From the NCBI RefSeq assembly GCF_038396755.1, contig NZ_CP149822.1, forward strand, positions 4,928,001 to 4,992,000: 64,000 bases of DNA, read 5' to 3'. Made by a program: the position numbers and the translations under genes. The notes beneath the pieces were generated by a model. The model searched no databases and was not told the origin of the DNA. It saw only the letters and a list, made by a program, of their open reading frames with translations. Source of the DNA: Chitinophaga pollutisoli (GTDB lineage: Bacteria > Bacteroidota > Bacteroidia > Chitinophagales > Chitinophagaceae). Each line of letters opens with the position of its first letter. The stretch's first letter is position 1. This document shows, piece by piece, positions 54,115 to 62,634 of the stretch.

Positions 54115-55269
54115 ATGCAGGAAGAAAGACTGAGGTATTTACTTGGTTTGCACCTTCATGGCCGTACATCTGCGGCCGAAGCGGAAGAACTCAACGCATT
54201 GTTGCAGGACGAAAGTAAAGCAGCTCTTTTTATACCCATTTTGTCTGAAATGATGGCGGCGTCGCCCGCGGCGGCGGATTATGATGCCGGCTGCTGGGAA
54301 TCGGTGCGGCAGCGCATCCTGGAGGCGGATGCCGGCGTGCAGCTTGCACCCCAGCGGCGCACCTGGTGGAAATGGGCGGCAGCGGCCGTGGTGGCGGGGA
54401 TTCTGGCAACGGGAGCCTGGCAGTATACACATCGGGAAAAATTGCCCGCTGCGGCGGTTTCGATGGAAGGGCGGTATAAAAACGACGTTCCGCCCGGCGG
54501 CAACCGCGCTTCGCTGATGCTGGCCAACGGTGATGTGATCGACCTGGACGCGGCGGCGGATGGAAAGCTGGCGCAACAAGGCACCACCCGGATCAGCAAG
54601 TTGCAGGACGGGCAGGTGGCGTATAACGAAGACGAAGATGCAACCGTAGCGGCCTGGAACACGCTTACGACGCCAAGGGGCGGGCAATTCCGGCTGACGC
54701 TGCCCGACGGCACGCAGGTCTGGCTCAACGCCGCCAGCTCCTTACGCTTCCCGACGGCGTTTGTAGGGAAGGAGCGGATCGTGGAGCTGACTGGCGAAGC
54801 GTATTTCGAAGTAGCGAAGGATGCCGGAAAGCCCTTCATCGTAAAAGCTGCTGGTGGGATGGACGTGCAGGTGTTGGGGACGCACTTCAATGTGGCGGCT
54901 TATGAAGAAGAGCCCTCGTCCACCGTTACCCTCCTCGAAGGTGCGGTGACCGTCAACCGGCAACAACTGGAGCCGGGCCAGCAGGCGATCAGGCAGAACG
55001 GGCACATCCGCATCAGGCCGGCGGATACTGAGCAGGCGGTAGCCTGGAAAAACGGGTACTTCAGTTTCAACGACGCGGATATAACTACCGTGATGAAGGA
55101 ATTGGAGCGCTGGTACGACATCAAGGTCCAATATGACACGGATGCGTCGAAACTCCGCTTCGGCGGCGGTATCCAGCGGAGCCTGCCATTGAGCAGCGTG
55201 TTGAAAATACTGGAGAAATACCAGGTGAAATTCAGGATAGACGGACGGGTAATCACCGTCATACCATAA
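54115..55269 (+). CDS. FecR family anti-sigma factor
   Basis: 384 residues. The cytosolic N-terminal part (YLLGLHLHGRTSAAEAEELNALL) should hold the sigma factor; a single membrane helix lies at ~88-105 (WWKWAAAAVVAGILATGAW); the periplasmic FecR domain has TPRGGQFRLTLPDGTQVWLNAASSL and GEAYFEVAKDAGKPF; the C-terminal DUF4974 has YFSFNDADITTVMKELERWYDI. It should receive the signal from the STN domain of the receptor encoded next. One-to-one partner of the upstream sigma factor. Confidence 0.95.
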   Translation: MQEERLRYLLGLHLHGRTSAAEAEELNALLQDESKAALFIPILSEMMAASPAAADYDAGCWESVRQRILEADAGVQLAPQRRTWWKWAAAAVVAGILATGAWQYTHREKLPAAAVSMEGRYKNDVPPGGNRASLMLANGDVIDLDAAADGKLAQQGTTRISKLQDGQVAYNEDEDATVAAWNTLTTPRGGQFRLTLPDGTQVWLNAASSLRFPTAFVGKERIVELTGEAYFEVAKDAGKPFIVKAAGGMDVQVLGTHFNVAAYEEEPSSTVTLLEGAVTVNRQQLEPGQQAIRQNGHIRIRPADTEQAVAWKNGYFSFNDADITTVMKELERWYDIKVQYDTDASKLRFGGGIQRSLPLSSVLKILEKYQVKFRIDGRVITVIP

Positions 55270-55349
55270 TATTCCTAACCAATTAAAAACTATTTGCTTA
55301 TCGACTAACTGAAAACCGACGGACCAACCTTTTCAGCCCGACATAAAAA

Positions 55350-55377
55350 GGCCGGTGATGCGCTAACATGACCGGCC
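55350..55377. promoter_or_regulatory. Hairpin in the fecR-susC gap
   Basis: GGCCGGT at 55350-55356 pairs with ACCGGCC at 55371-55377. There is no T tract on the plus strand (GGGGGC follows), so it is not a plain terminator for fecR; it may set relative expression or mRNA stability of susC. Confidence 0.4.
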
Positions 55378-55474
55378 GGGGGCGATACAATTGACGCTAA
55401 CCAATTTTTATCACCAAAGTCAAATCTATGCTTTTTTTGATGCTTTGTACCAGCACAAAGTTTTGTGGAGAGCT

Positions 55475-58400
55475 ATGAAACTATCAACCAGTCTATTATT
55501 GATCGGCGCGCTGCATGTTAGTGCCGCCGCCCGCTCCCAGAAAGTGACGCTGGCCGTCAGAAACGCGCCGTTAACGGAAGTCTTCAAGGCGATCCAACGG
55601 CAGTCCGGCTACATCGTTTTTTACAACAACGAATTGCTTTCCCGCTCCGTTCCGGTAACGCTGAGCGTGAAAGGTGCGCCTGTAAAAGATGTGCTGGCAC
55701 AGGTCCTGGAGCCCCAGGGCCTGCATTACGCTATCGAAGACAAAACGATTTTCCTGCTTGCGATGCCAAGGGCGGCGAAGATGGCGGAGCCCGCGGTACA
55801 GTTTATCACCGTAACCGGCCGCGTGACGGATGGTAACGGTGCGCCGCTGCCCGGGGTGTCCGTGAAAGTCAAAGGCTCCTCCCGAGGGGCGCTCACCAAC
55901 GAGAACGGGGAGTTTTCGCTGGCCGACGTGGATCCGGGATCGGTGCTCGTTTTCACTTCCATCGGGTTTAACCCGCAGCAAGTGGCGCTCGGCGGCAGGA
56001 CGGTCATCAATCTCCGGCTGGAAGCCGTTTCCAGCAAGCTGGAGGCCGTCCAGGTGGTGAACACCGGTTACCAGGCCATTTCCGCCGAAAGGGCCACCGG
56101 CTCCTTCTCCTTCATTTCGCCCACCCGCCTGGAAGCCAAGCTGCGCCCCGATCTGAGGGCCGCACTGGAAGGGCAGGCCGCGGGCGTGGTGATTTCCCGG
56201 GAAGGAAACGTGGAAATCCGCGGGGTATCCACGATCAACGCCGAAACCAAGCCCCTGCTGGTGGTAGACGGATATCCGACCCAGGGCGACCTCGAAAGCA
56301 TCAACATCGACAATATCGAAAGCATCACGGTGCTCAAGGACGCGGTGGCCGCATCCATCTACGGTGCGCGCTCCAGCAACGGGGTAATCGTGATCACCAC
56401 GCGGAAGGGCCGTCCGGGTACCATGCGCGTACAATACCGGGGCTCCACGGGCATCACCCTCAAACCCCAGGTCAGCTACCTCAACCGCGCCTCCGCGAGC
56501 GATTACATCGATGCCGAAATCGACCTGTTCAACCAGGATCCCAACACCTATCTCAACAGTTATAACAACTACGGTTCGATGACCGAAGTGAATTACCTCC
56601 TCCTCGCCAAACAACAGGGATGGGTAACCGCCAAGGAAGCCGACGACCGCATCCAGGTGCTGCGCAATACCAATACGGCGGATCAGCTCGAAGAGCATTA
56701 TTTCCGCCATCAGTTCAACCAGCAGCATAACATCTCGCTTAGCGGCGGCAGCGAGAAGAATTCGCTGAACGCAGCGCTGCGCTACATCACCAACGAAAAC
56801 AATACCATCGGCAATAACGACAACCGCCTCATCCTCGATTTCAAAAACGACTGGCGGCCGGTGAAAAATATCGGGGTGAGCCTGTTCACCAACGTCAATT
56901 ACGCGACCACCAAGCAGCCGGTGCGTCAGTGGACCGACATGCTCGGGTTTACATCTACCTCGCTCATCCAGCCATACAGCCCCGTTGTAGATGAAAACGG
57001 CAATCCCGCGCGGCTCTTTACGCGCAACGTGAAGCGCGACGAACGTTACGCCGGTATCGGCGGCCTGAAGCCATTGCATTATAACCCGCTGGAAGATCTC
57101 GGCCTGGAGATCGGCAAAACGCAGAACCTGCTCGTCCGTTTCGGGGGCAATATCCAGGCCACCATCACCCAGGGGCTGACGGCGGAGCTGGGCGGCAACT
57201 GGTCGAGGGGGTATACCAATTCCCGCTCCGTATACGACAAGAATTCGTTCCGGATGCGGCTGGGGTATAACGACGCCACTTCCGCCACTACACCCGGCAA
57301 GCATTACATTCCCGACGGCGCGATGGTCACCGAAACGCGCGGCGCTTCGCAATACTACATGCTGCGCGGGCAGCTGGGCTTCAACCGGAATATTGGTTTG
57401 AAACATTATGTGGCGGCCATCGCCGGGATGGAAATCAGCCAGATGCAGACGGACAACAACCAGTATCCCACGCGCTTTGGCTACAACGATCAGGCGGGAA
57501 CTTTCGCCATCATGAACTACGCGGATTACATCGCGGGCAATTACAACAGCGACATGCTGGGTACTAACAGGCCCGGCGTATCGGCCGGCGCGTATACATT
57601 TGCCGACAACCGCTTCGTAAGCTATTACGCCAACGGTTCTTATGAATACGACAACCGTTTTATCGTCAGCGGCAGTATCCGCCTGGATCAGACCAACTTC
57701 TTCGGGACTGACCCCAAATACCGCTACAAGCCGCTGTGGAGCGCCGGTGCGACATATAAGCTGGCGAAAGAAAAGTTCTTCAACGTGCCCTGGATCGATA
57801 AGCTGAACATTCGCGGATCGTATGGTATCAACGGGAATATTTCCCTCAACGCCGGTCCCTTCCTCATCATCAATCCTACCAGTTATTCGGCGCTGGTTGG
57901 CGACGTGAACTACAACATCACCTCGCCGCCGAACAACAGCCTGCGGTGGGAGCGTACGAATGTGGTGAACTTCGGAACCGATGTGGCAGTATTCCGCAAC
58001 CGCCTGAAAGCGACGTTTGATTACTACCGGAAAATGAGCTTCGATGTACTCGCATCCGACGCCATCGACCCCACCAGAGGCTTTACGAGCCAGGTGAAGA
58101 ACGCCGGGAGAATCCTCAACCAGGGTTTCGAAATTTCACTGGAATCGGATGTGTTGAAGAAGAAAAATTTCGTGTGGAATACGATGTTCATCTTCGCGTT
58201 TAACAAGAATACGGTAAAGGAATACAACGTGAATTTCCTTTACCCGACCACCCTCACCAGCGGCGCGATCCGCAAGGAAGGCGACCCGCTCGACGCATTG
58301 TATGCCTATCGCTACGCAGGACTGGACAACAACGGTGTGGCGCAGTTTTATGATAAAACAGGCAAGCTCACCGGTGGCGGTAATGCGAAAGTAGACGACC

Positions 58401-58927
58401 TCGTATATGCCGGTACGCTGCGGCCGCCGTATGTGATGAGTATGACCAACACCCTCAGCTACCGCCAGTTCGACCTGTCGTTCATGCTGATCGCCCGCAT
58501 GGGGAACGTGTTGCGGAAAGATGCTTTCACCGGTTCCAACTACATCAACAAACACGTAGCCGAGCGCTGGCGCAAGCCGGGCGACGAGGCGCATACCATC
58601 TACCCGAAACTGACCGCCTGGAATATGGACATGTTCTATTTCCCGTATAGCGATGTGCTCGTGGAAAGCGCCAACTTCCTGAAGCTGCGCGACGTAACGC
58701 TGAGCTACACGCTGCCGAAGGAAATCCTGAAACGCGCGCACATCAAAGACAGCAAACTGTACTTCCAGTCGCGGAACTTGTTCATGATCACGGCCAACAG
58801 CGACCGCCGCGATCCGGAGATCTCGGATCTCAACAGGACAGGCGGTACCGGCGCGTTTACCGAACAGGGCTTCACCACCCTGCCGCTGCGCCCCGAATTG
58901 TATGTGGGTATCATGTTCACCCTTTAA
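55475..58927 (+). CDS. SusC/RagA-family TonB-dependent receptor with STN signalling domain
   Basis: 1150 residues from the ATG at 55475 (signal peptide LLLIGALHVSAAARSQ); the frame is open upstream to 55391. N-terminal STN domain (VTLAVRNAPLTEVFKAIQRQ, then NNELLSRSVPVTLSVKGAPVKDVLAQVLE), carboxypeptidase-regulatory-like beta domain (VTGRVTDGNGAPLPGVSVKVKG), plug (RGVSTINAETKPLLVVDGYP, IDNIESITVLKDAVAASIYGARSSNGVIVITT) and a long barrel ending LRPELYVGIMFTL. Outer-membrane importer working with the SusD lipoprotein. The STN domain fits transenvelope signalling through the FecR above. Substrate unknown: no glycosidase lies nearby. Confidence 0.96.
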   Translation: MKLSTSLLLIGALHVSAAARSQKVTLAVRNAPLTEVFKAIQRQSGYIVFYNNELLSRSVPVTLSVKGAPVKDVLAQVLEPQGLHYAIEDKTIFLLAMPRAAKMAEPAVQFITVTGRVTDGNGAPLPGVSVKVKGSSRGALTNENGEFSLADVDPGSVLVFTSIGFNPQQVALGGRTVINLRLEAVSSKLEAVQVVNTGYQAISAERATGSFSFISPTRLEAKLRPDLRAALEGQAAGVVISREGNVEIRGVSTINAETKPLLVVDGYPTQGDLESINIDNIESITVLKDAVAASIYGARSSNGVIVITTRKGRPGTMRVQYRGSTGITLKPQVSYLNRASASDYIDAEIDLFNQDPNTYLNSYNNYGSMTEVNYLLLAKQQGWVTAKEADDRIQVLRNTNTADQLEEHYFRHQFNQQHNISLSGGSEKNSLNAALRYITNENNTIGNNDNRLILDFKNDWRPVKNIGVSLFTNVNYATTKQPVRQWTDMLGFTSTSLIQPYSPVVDENGNPARLFTRNVKRDERYAGIGGLKPLHYNPLEDLGLEIGKTQNLLVRFGGNIQATITQGLTAELGGNWSRGYTNSRSVYDKNSFRMRLGYNDATSATTPGKHYIPDGAMVTETRGASQYYMLRGQLGFNRNIGLKHYVAAIAGMEISQMQTDNNQYPTRFGYNDQAGTFAIMNYADYIAGNYNSDMLGTNRPGVSAGAYTFADNRFVSYYANGSYEYDNRFIVSGSIRLDQTNFFGTDPKYRYKPLWSAGATYKLAKEKFFNVPWIDKLNIRGSYGINGNISLNAGPFLIINPTSYSALVGDVNYNITSPPNNSLRWERTNVVNFGTDVAVFRNRLKATFDYYRKMSFDVLASDAIDPTRGFTSQVKNAGRILNQGFEISLESDVLKKKNFVWNTMFIFAFNKNTVKEYNVNFLYPTTLTSGAIRKEGDPLDALYAYRYAGLDNNGVAQFYDKTGKLTGGGNAKVDDLVYAGTLRPPYVMSMTNTLSYRQFDLSFMLIARMGNVLRKDAFTGSNYINKHVAERWRKPGDEAHTIYPKLTAWNMDMFYFPYSDVLVESANFLKLRDVTLSYTLPKEILKRAHIKDSKLYFQSRNLFMITANSDRRDPEISDLNRTGGTGAFTEQGFTTLPLRPELYVGIMFTL

Positions 58928-58937
58928 AACTGAAAGC

Positions 58938-60457
58938 ATGCGTAAACTACGTTTCATCATAATTATTCTGACGGCGGGACTGGCGATGTCGTCCTGCAAT
59001 AAATTCCTCGACGTAAAGCCAAAAGGGAAGCTGATCCCTTCGGAGGTCGTGGACTTCGATCACCTGCTGGATCATACCTGGACGGTGCAGTACATCTTCC
59101 TCGACAACAACGGCGGCAGCATGGTCGGTTACCTGAACGATAATATCGAGTTGTCGGAAGGAATGGGGAAAGTGGCTTACAAAGCCAACAACCACCCGAA
59201 CGTCGATCGTTTCTATGCGTATACCTACCGCAAGCCTTACCGCAACCCGAATACCTCGGATTATTTCTGGGATTGGGGAACGTACCGCGCGGTGACGTAC
59301 TACAACAATATCATCGATGGGATTACGGGGTTGAAGCAGATCGGCGCGGAAGACCAGCAGTATGCCCGTTCGGTGCTCGCGCAGGCACGTTCGGCGCGTG
59401 GATTCCAGTACTTCCTGCATAACCTCCTGTATGGTCCGGTTTATAAACCCGGAACGGCGAATAATACCCGGACGATCCCTTACCTGACGAACGCCGACAT
59501 CAATGCACCGATGGTGGATTTGTCGACGCAGGAAGAAGTGTTCAAGCTCGCCGCCAACGACATGCACAGCGCGCTGCCCGATGCGCCGGCCAATACCAAC
59601 TGGCCTTCGCGCGCCAATAAGACGGCGGTGCAGGCCATGCTGGCGTATTATCACCTGTTCACGCGGCGGTACGACAGCGTGGCGCATTACGCCAACCTCG
59701 CATGGACGGGCGCCACGGCCACCGGCGGGCCCGACAAGGTGCTGTATAATTACAACCAGTTCACCTGGACCAACCCCGCCAACACGGTAAGCAGCACCAT
59801 CAAGGCGCAGGATAATTTCCTGGAGGCGGTGAACAGCCGTGAGATACTGCTGTACCGGTCGGAAGACCGCGGTGCGGGGCGGAGTTCGTCGAGTTACCCT
59901 TCAGAGGAATTCATCGGGTTGTTCGACGCTGCTACGGATCTGCGGTACACTTACTTTTTTTAACGGCGCCGGGTTATAAGACAACGTATAATGACGTAAC
60001 TTACGATGACGGCCAGCGGATTCAGTATTACCGTGGCTCAAAGACACAATTGACATCGGGCTTCACTTATCCGGAAGTATTGCTGATGCGGGCGGAAGGG
60101 TATGCGCGGACGGGCAAGCTGGCGGAAGCCATTGCGGACCTGAACCTGTTGCGCCGGTACCGCTTCAAGCCGGAGGCGCCGCAGCTGACGGTGGGCACGC
60201 AGGACGAGGTGATCGCCGAAGTGCTGAAAGAGCGGAGGCGGGAATTGCCCGCCAGCGGTATCAAGCGATTCCTGGACCTGAAGCGCTTCGTGCTCGACGC
60301 CGGCAAATCCTGGCAGAAAACGAAAGTTGTGCATAAGCTGGGGGCGGAAACCTACGAAGCCGTTATTGATTCGGATGCATTTATTCTGAACATTGCCAAC
60401 ACCATCCTGCAGTATAATCCGCACTGGAATGTACCGCTGGATAACAGAACGTTTTAA
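58938..60457 (+). CDS. SusD/RagB-family nutrient-binding lipoprotein, split by one frameshift
   Basis: 506 residues once one T is added to the T7 run at 59955-59961 (reads RYTYFFLTAPGYKTTYNDVTYDDG). Start at 58938, 10 bp after susC; lipobox LTAGLAMSSC (Cys18). SusD helical repeats: ARSARGFQYFLHNLLYGPVY, NKTAVQAMLAYYHLFTRRYD, and the C-terminal YPEVLLMRAEGYARTGKLAEAIADLNLLRRYR and EVLKERRRELPASGIKRFLDLKR blocks. It caps the SusC barrel at the surface and captures substrate. Confidence 0.92.
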
Positions 60458-60484
60458 AAGTCAAACTAAAACCGTATATTCATC

Positions 60485-61621
60485 ATGAAACAAACCCTCA
60501 CCCTCGCAGGAATGCTGCTGCCGCTTTCGATGCTGGCGCAAGACATTCCGTTCCAGATCAAAGGGCAGATCCAGGCGCCCGAAGAAGCCTCCAGAGTGTA
60601 CCTGTATTACCGGAAAGACGCGAAGAATGTGACCGACTCCTCCGACCTGACGGGCGGCGCATTCCAGTTCAGCGGCGCCGTGGGCAACGCGCAGCGCGGC
60701 ACCCTGGTGATACGGCCCATCCCCGTTCCCGGCAAAGCCATCGCTATGAAGCAGGAAATGCTGAACTTCTATCTTGAGAAAGGCAATATCACCGTGAAAA
60801 GCGCTGCCGGACTTGGCGAAGCCAAAGTATCCGGCGGGCAATACAACACGGATTTCAACAAATACCTGGCCGCTACAAAAGACGCGAAAGGGAAATATGA
60901 AGTGGTGAACAAGGAATGGTCTTCCGCCAGCGAAGAAACCCGCAAATCCGAAGCCTTCCAGAAATCGCTCAACGAAAAATACGACGCTATCCGTAAAGAA
61001 GAGAAAGCGGCGCAGCTGGCATTTGTGAAAGCAAACGGCAAGTCGCCCATCGCCATCGACGCATTGCAGCAATATGCCGGTTCCCTGCCCGATAACGTAG
61101 GTGAGATCGAAGGATTGTTCAAATCCCTCGCACCGGCCGTTCAGAGCAGCGCCAGCGGCGAAGCTTTCGCCAAGTCGATCGACGGCTGGAAGAAGACCGC
61201 CATCGGCGCACAGGCGCCTGAATTCACCCAAAACGATCCCGAAGGTAAACCGGTGAAACTGGCCGACTTCCGCGGCAAATTCACCCTGATCGATTTCTGG
61301 GCATCGTGGTGCGGCCCCTGCCGTGCGGAAAACCCGCATGTGGTGAAGGCTTACGAAAAGTATAAAGACAAAAACTTCACCGTACTCGGCGTCTCCCTCG
61401 ACCAGCCCAATGCCAAAGACAAATGGCTCAAAGCGATCGCCGACGATAACCTGACCTGGACGCAGGTGAGCGACCTTAAGTTCTGGGACAACGAAGTGGC
61501 CCGCCTTTACGGCATCCGCGGCATTCCGCAGAACTTCCTCGTGGATCCGCAAGGCAAAATCATCGCGAAGAACCTTCGCGGTGAAGCGCTGGAAAAGAAA
61601 CTGGCGGAAGTACTGAATTAA
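60485..61621 (+). CDS. TlpA-like thioredoxin protein with DUF4369 domain
   Basis: 378 residues with a signal peptide (LTLAGMLLPLSMLAQ). N-terminal DUF4369 beta domain (FQIKGQIQAPEEASRVYLYYR..), a helical middle, and a C-terminal thioredoxin fold with FWASWCGPCRAENPHVVKAYEKY (CGPC active site) and GIRGIPQNFLVDPQGKI (cis-Pro). Such genes often end SusC/SusD loci in Bacteroidota and may reduce periplasmic disulfides or help import. It is 27 bp after susD and is followed by a strong terminator. Confidence 0.93.
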   Translation: MKQTLTLAGMLLPLSMLAQDIPFQIKGQIQAPEEASRVYLYYRKDAKNVTDSSDLTGGAFQFSGAVGNAQRGTLVIRPIPVPGKAIAMKQEMLNFYLEKGNITVKSAAGLGEAKVSGGQYNTDFNKYLAATKDAKGKYEVVNKEWSSASEETRKSEAFQKSLNEKYDAIRKEEKAAQLAFVKANGKSPIAIDALQQYAGSLPDNVGEIEGLFKSLAPAVQSSASGEAFAKSIDGWKKTAIGAQAPEFTQNDPEGKPVKLADFRGKFTLIDFWASWCGPCRAENPHVVKAYEKYKDKNFTVLGVSLDQPNAKDKWLKAIADDNLTWTQVSDLKFWDNEVARLYGIRGIPQNFLVDPQGKIIAKNLRGEALEKKLAEVLN

Positions 61622-61640
61622 CAGTAAGAACATTTGTATA

Positions 61641-61677
61641 AAAAAGCCCGCTCTGGTTATACCGGAGCGGGCTTTTT
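61641..61677. terminator. Terminator between the TlpA-like gene and the methyltransferase
   Basis: AAAAAGCCCGCTCTGG/CCGGAGCGGGCTTTTT stem with a 4-nt loop; usable from both converging sides. Confidence 0.92.
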
Positions 61678-61700
61678 GTTATTGGAAACAATGCGGGAAA

Positions 61701-62603
61701 TCAGTCTTCCGCCGCTTTGATTTCATACACGATCGAACTGCATTTGTTCACATGCCGCCAGGCTTTCCAATAGGAGCGGAAGCCTTTCCACGCGCCGGCG
61801 ATCATCTTGTCTTTCCCGGTTTTGTATTTTTCGCTGAGCAGGCTCACGTAAAACGCGTCGAACACCATGGGGTACTTCTGCCGGATCTGGAATTGATGGC
61901 GTTGCATGAGTACGTCCATGGAAACGGGGGAGAAGTGGTAAAGGTGACGGGGCACGTCGTATGCGGCCCAGTATTCGCCGTACAGGCGCGCGTCGGTGCT
62001 GGTGTAGTTGGGAACGGCGATAAGCAGTGCGCCCCCGGGCTTCAGCAGCTTCCGTATTTTTTCGAGATAACCGTGCAGATCGTGCACATGCTCGAGCACA
62101 TGCCACATCGTGATGCAATCGAACTGCCCTTCTTCCAGTTCGAAAAGCTGATGGATGGGCAACATTTCGAGCTGATACAGCTTTTGTGCGGTTTCACGCG
62201 CGCCGGCATCGGGTTCAAGGCCGGTAACATCCCAGCCGAGCTGCTTCATATGATGCAGGAAAGCACCCGTGCCGCTTCCGATATCGAGCAGCTTGCCGGC
62301 TTTGACGCCCGCGGCTGTTTTCACCCAGTTCTGTTTGGAACGCATGGTGATCTTGCGCACGTTGTGGTACATGCGGTTGATGAGCCCCTCACGGGTGTCG
62401 GAATGGGATATGTATTCGGCGGACTGGTAATAGGCGCCGATGTTGTCGATAGTAGGAATAGACTGGGTGAAGCGGGCCGTGCAGGCGGCGCATTCCCAGA
62501 TGTCGAATTGTACTTGCGATACGGTATAATCTTTGGCCGTCAGCTTATAGCTGATGCGGTCAGATTGGCAAACAGGGCAATGCGTGTAGTCGATCCGGTT
62601 CAT
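61701..62603 (-). CDS. Class I SAM-dependent methyltransferase with N-terminal zinc ribbon
   Basis: 300 residues. Two Cys pairs (CPVCQSD at ~9 and CAACTAR at ~38) suggest a small zinc ribbon. The methyltransferase core has motif I LLDIGSGTGAFLHHM, motif II GLEPDAGARETA, FDCITMWHVLEHVHDLHGYLEKI and LLKPGGALLIAVPNY. This architecture is seen in methyltransferases acting on surface sugars or lipids, but the substrate cannot be told here. Starts 31 bp after the mutase stop on the same strand. Confidence 0.92.
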   Translation of the reverse strand: MNRIDYTHCPVCQSDRISYKLTAKDYTVSQVQFDIWECAACTARFTQSIPTIDNIGAYYQSAEYISHSDTREGLINRMYHNVRKITMRSKQNWVKTAAGVKAGKLLDIGSGTGAFLHHMKQLGWDVTGLEPDAGARETAQKLYQLEMLPIHQLFELEEGQFDCITMWHVLEHVHDLHGYLEKIRKLLKPGGALLIAVPNYTSTDARLYGEYWAAYDVPRHLYHFSPVSMDVLMQRHQFQIRQKYPMVFDAFYVSLLSEKYKTGKDKMIAGAWKGFRSYWKAWRHVNKCSSIVYEIKAAED

Positions 62604-62634
62604 GTGTTAGAAAACTGACTGCAAGATAACAAAA

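Noticed and set aside
55571..57406. A 611-residue minus-strand frame opposite susC
   Set aside because: Antisense shadow of a clear TonB-dependent receptor.
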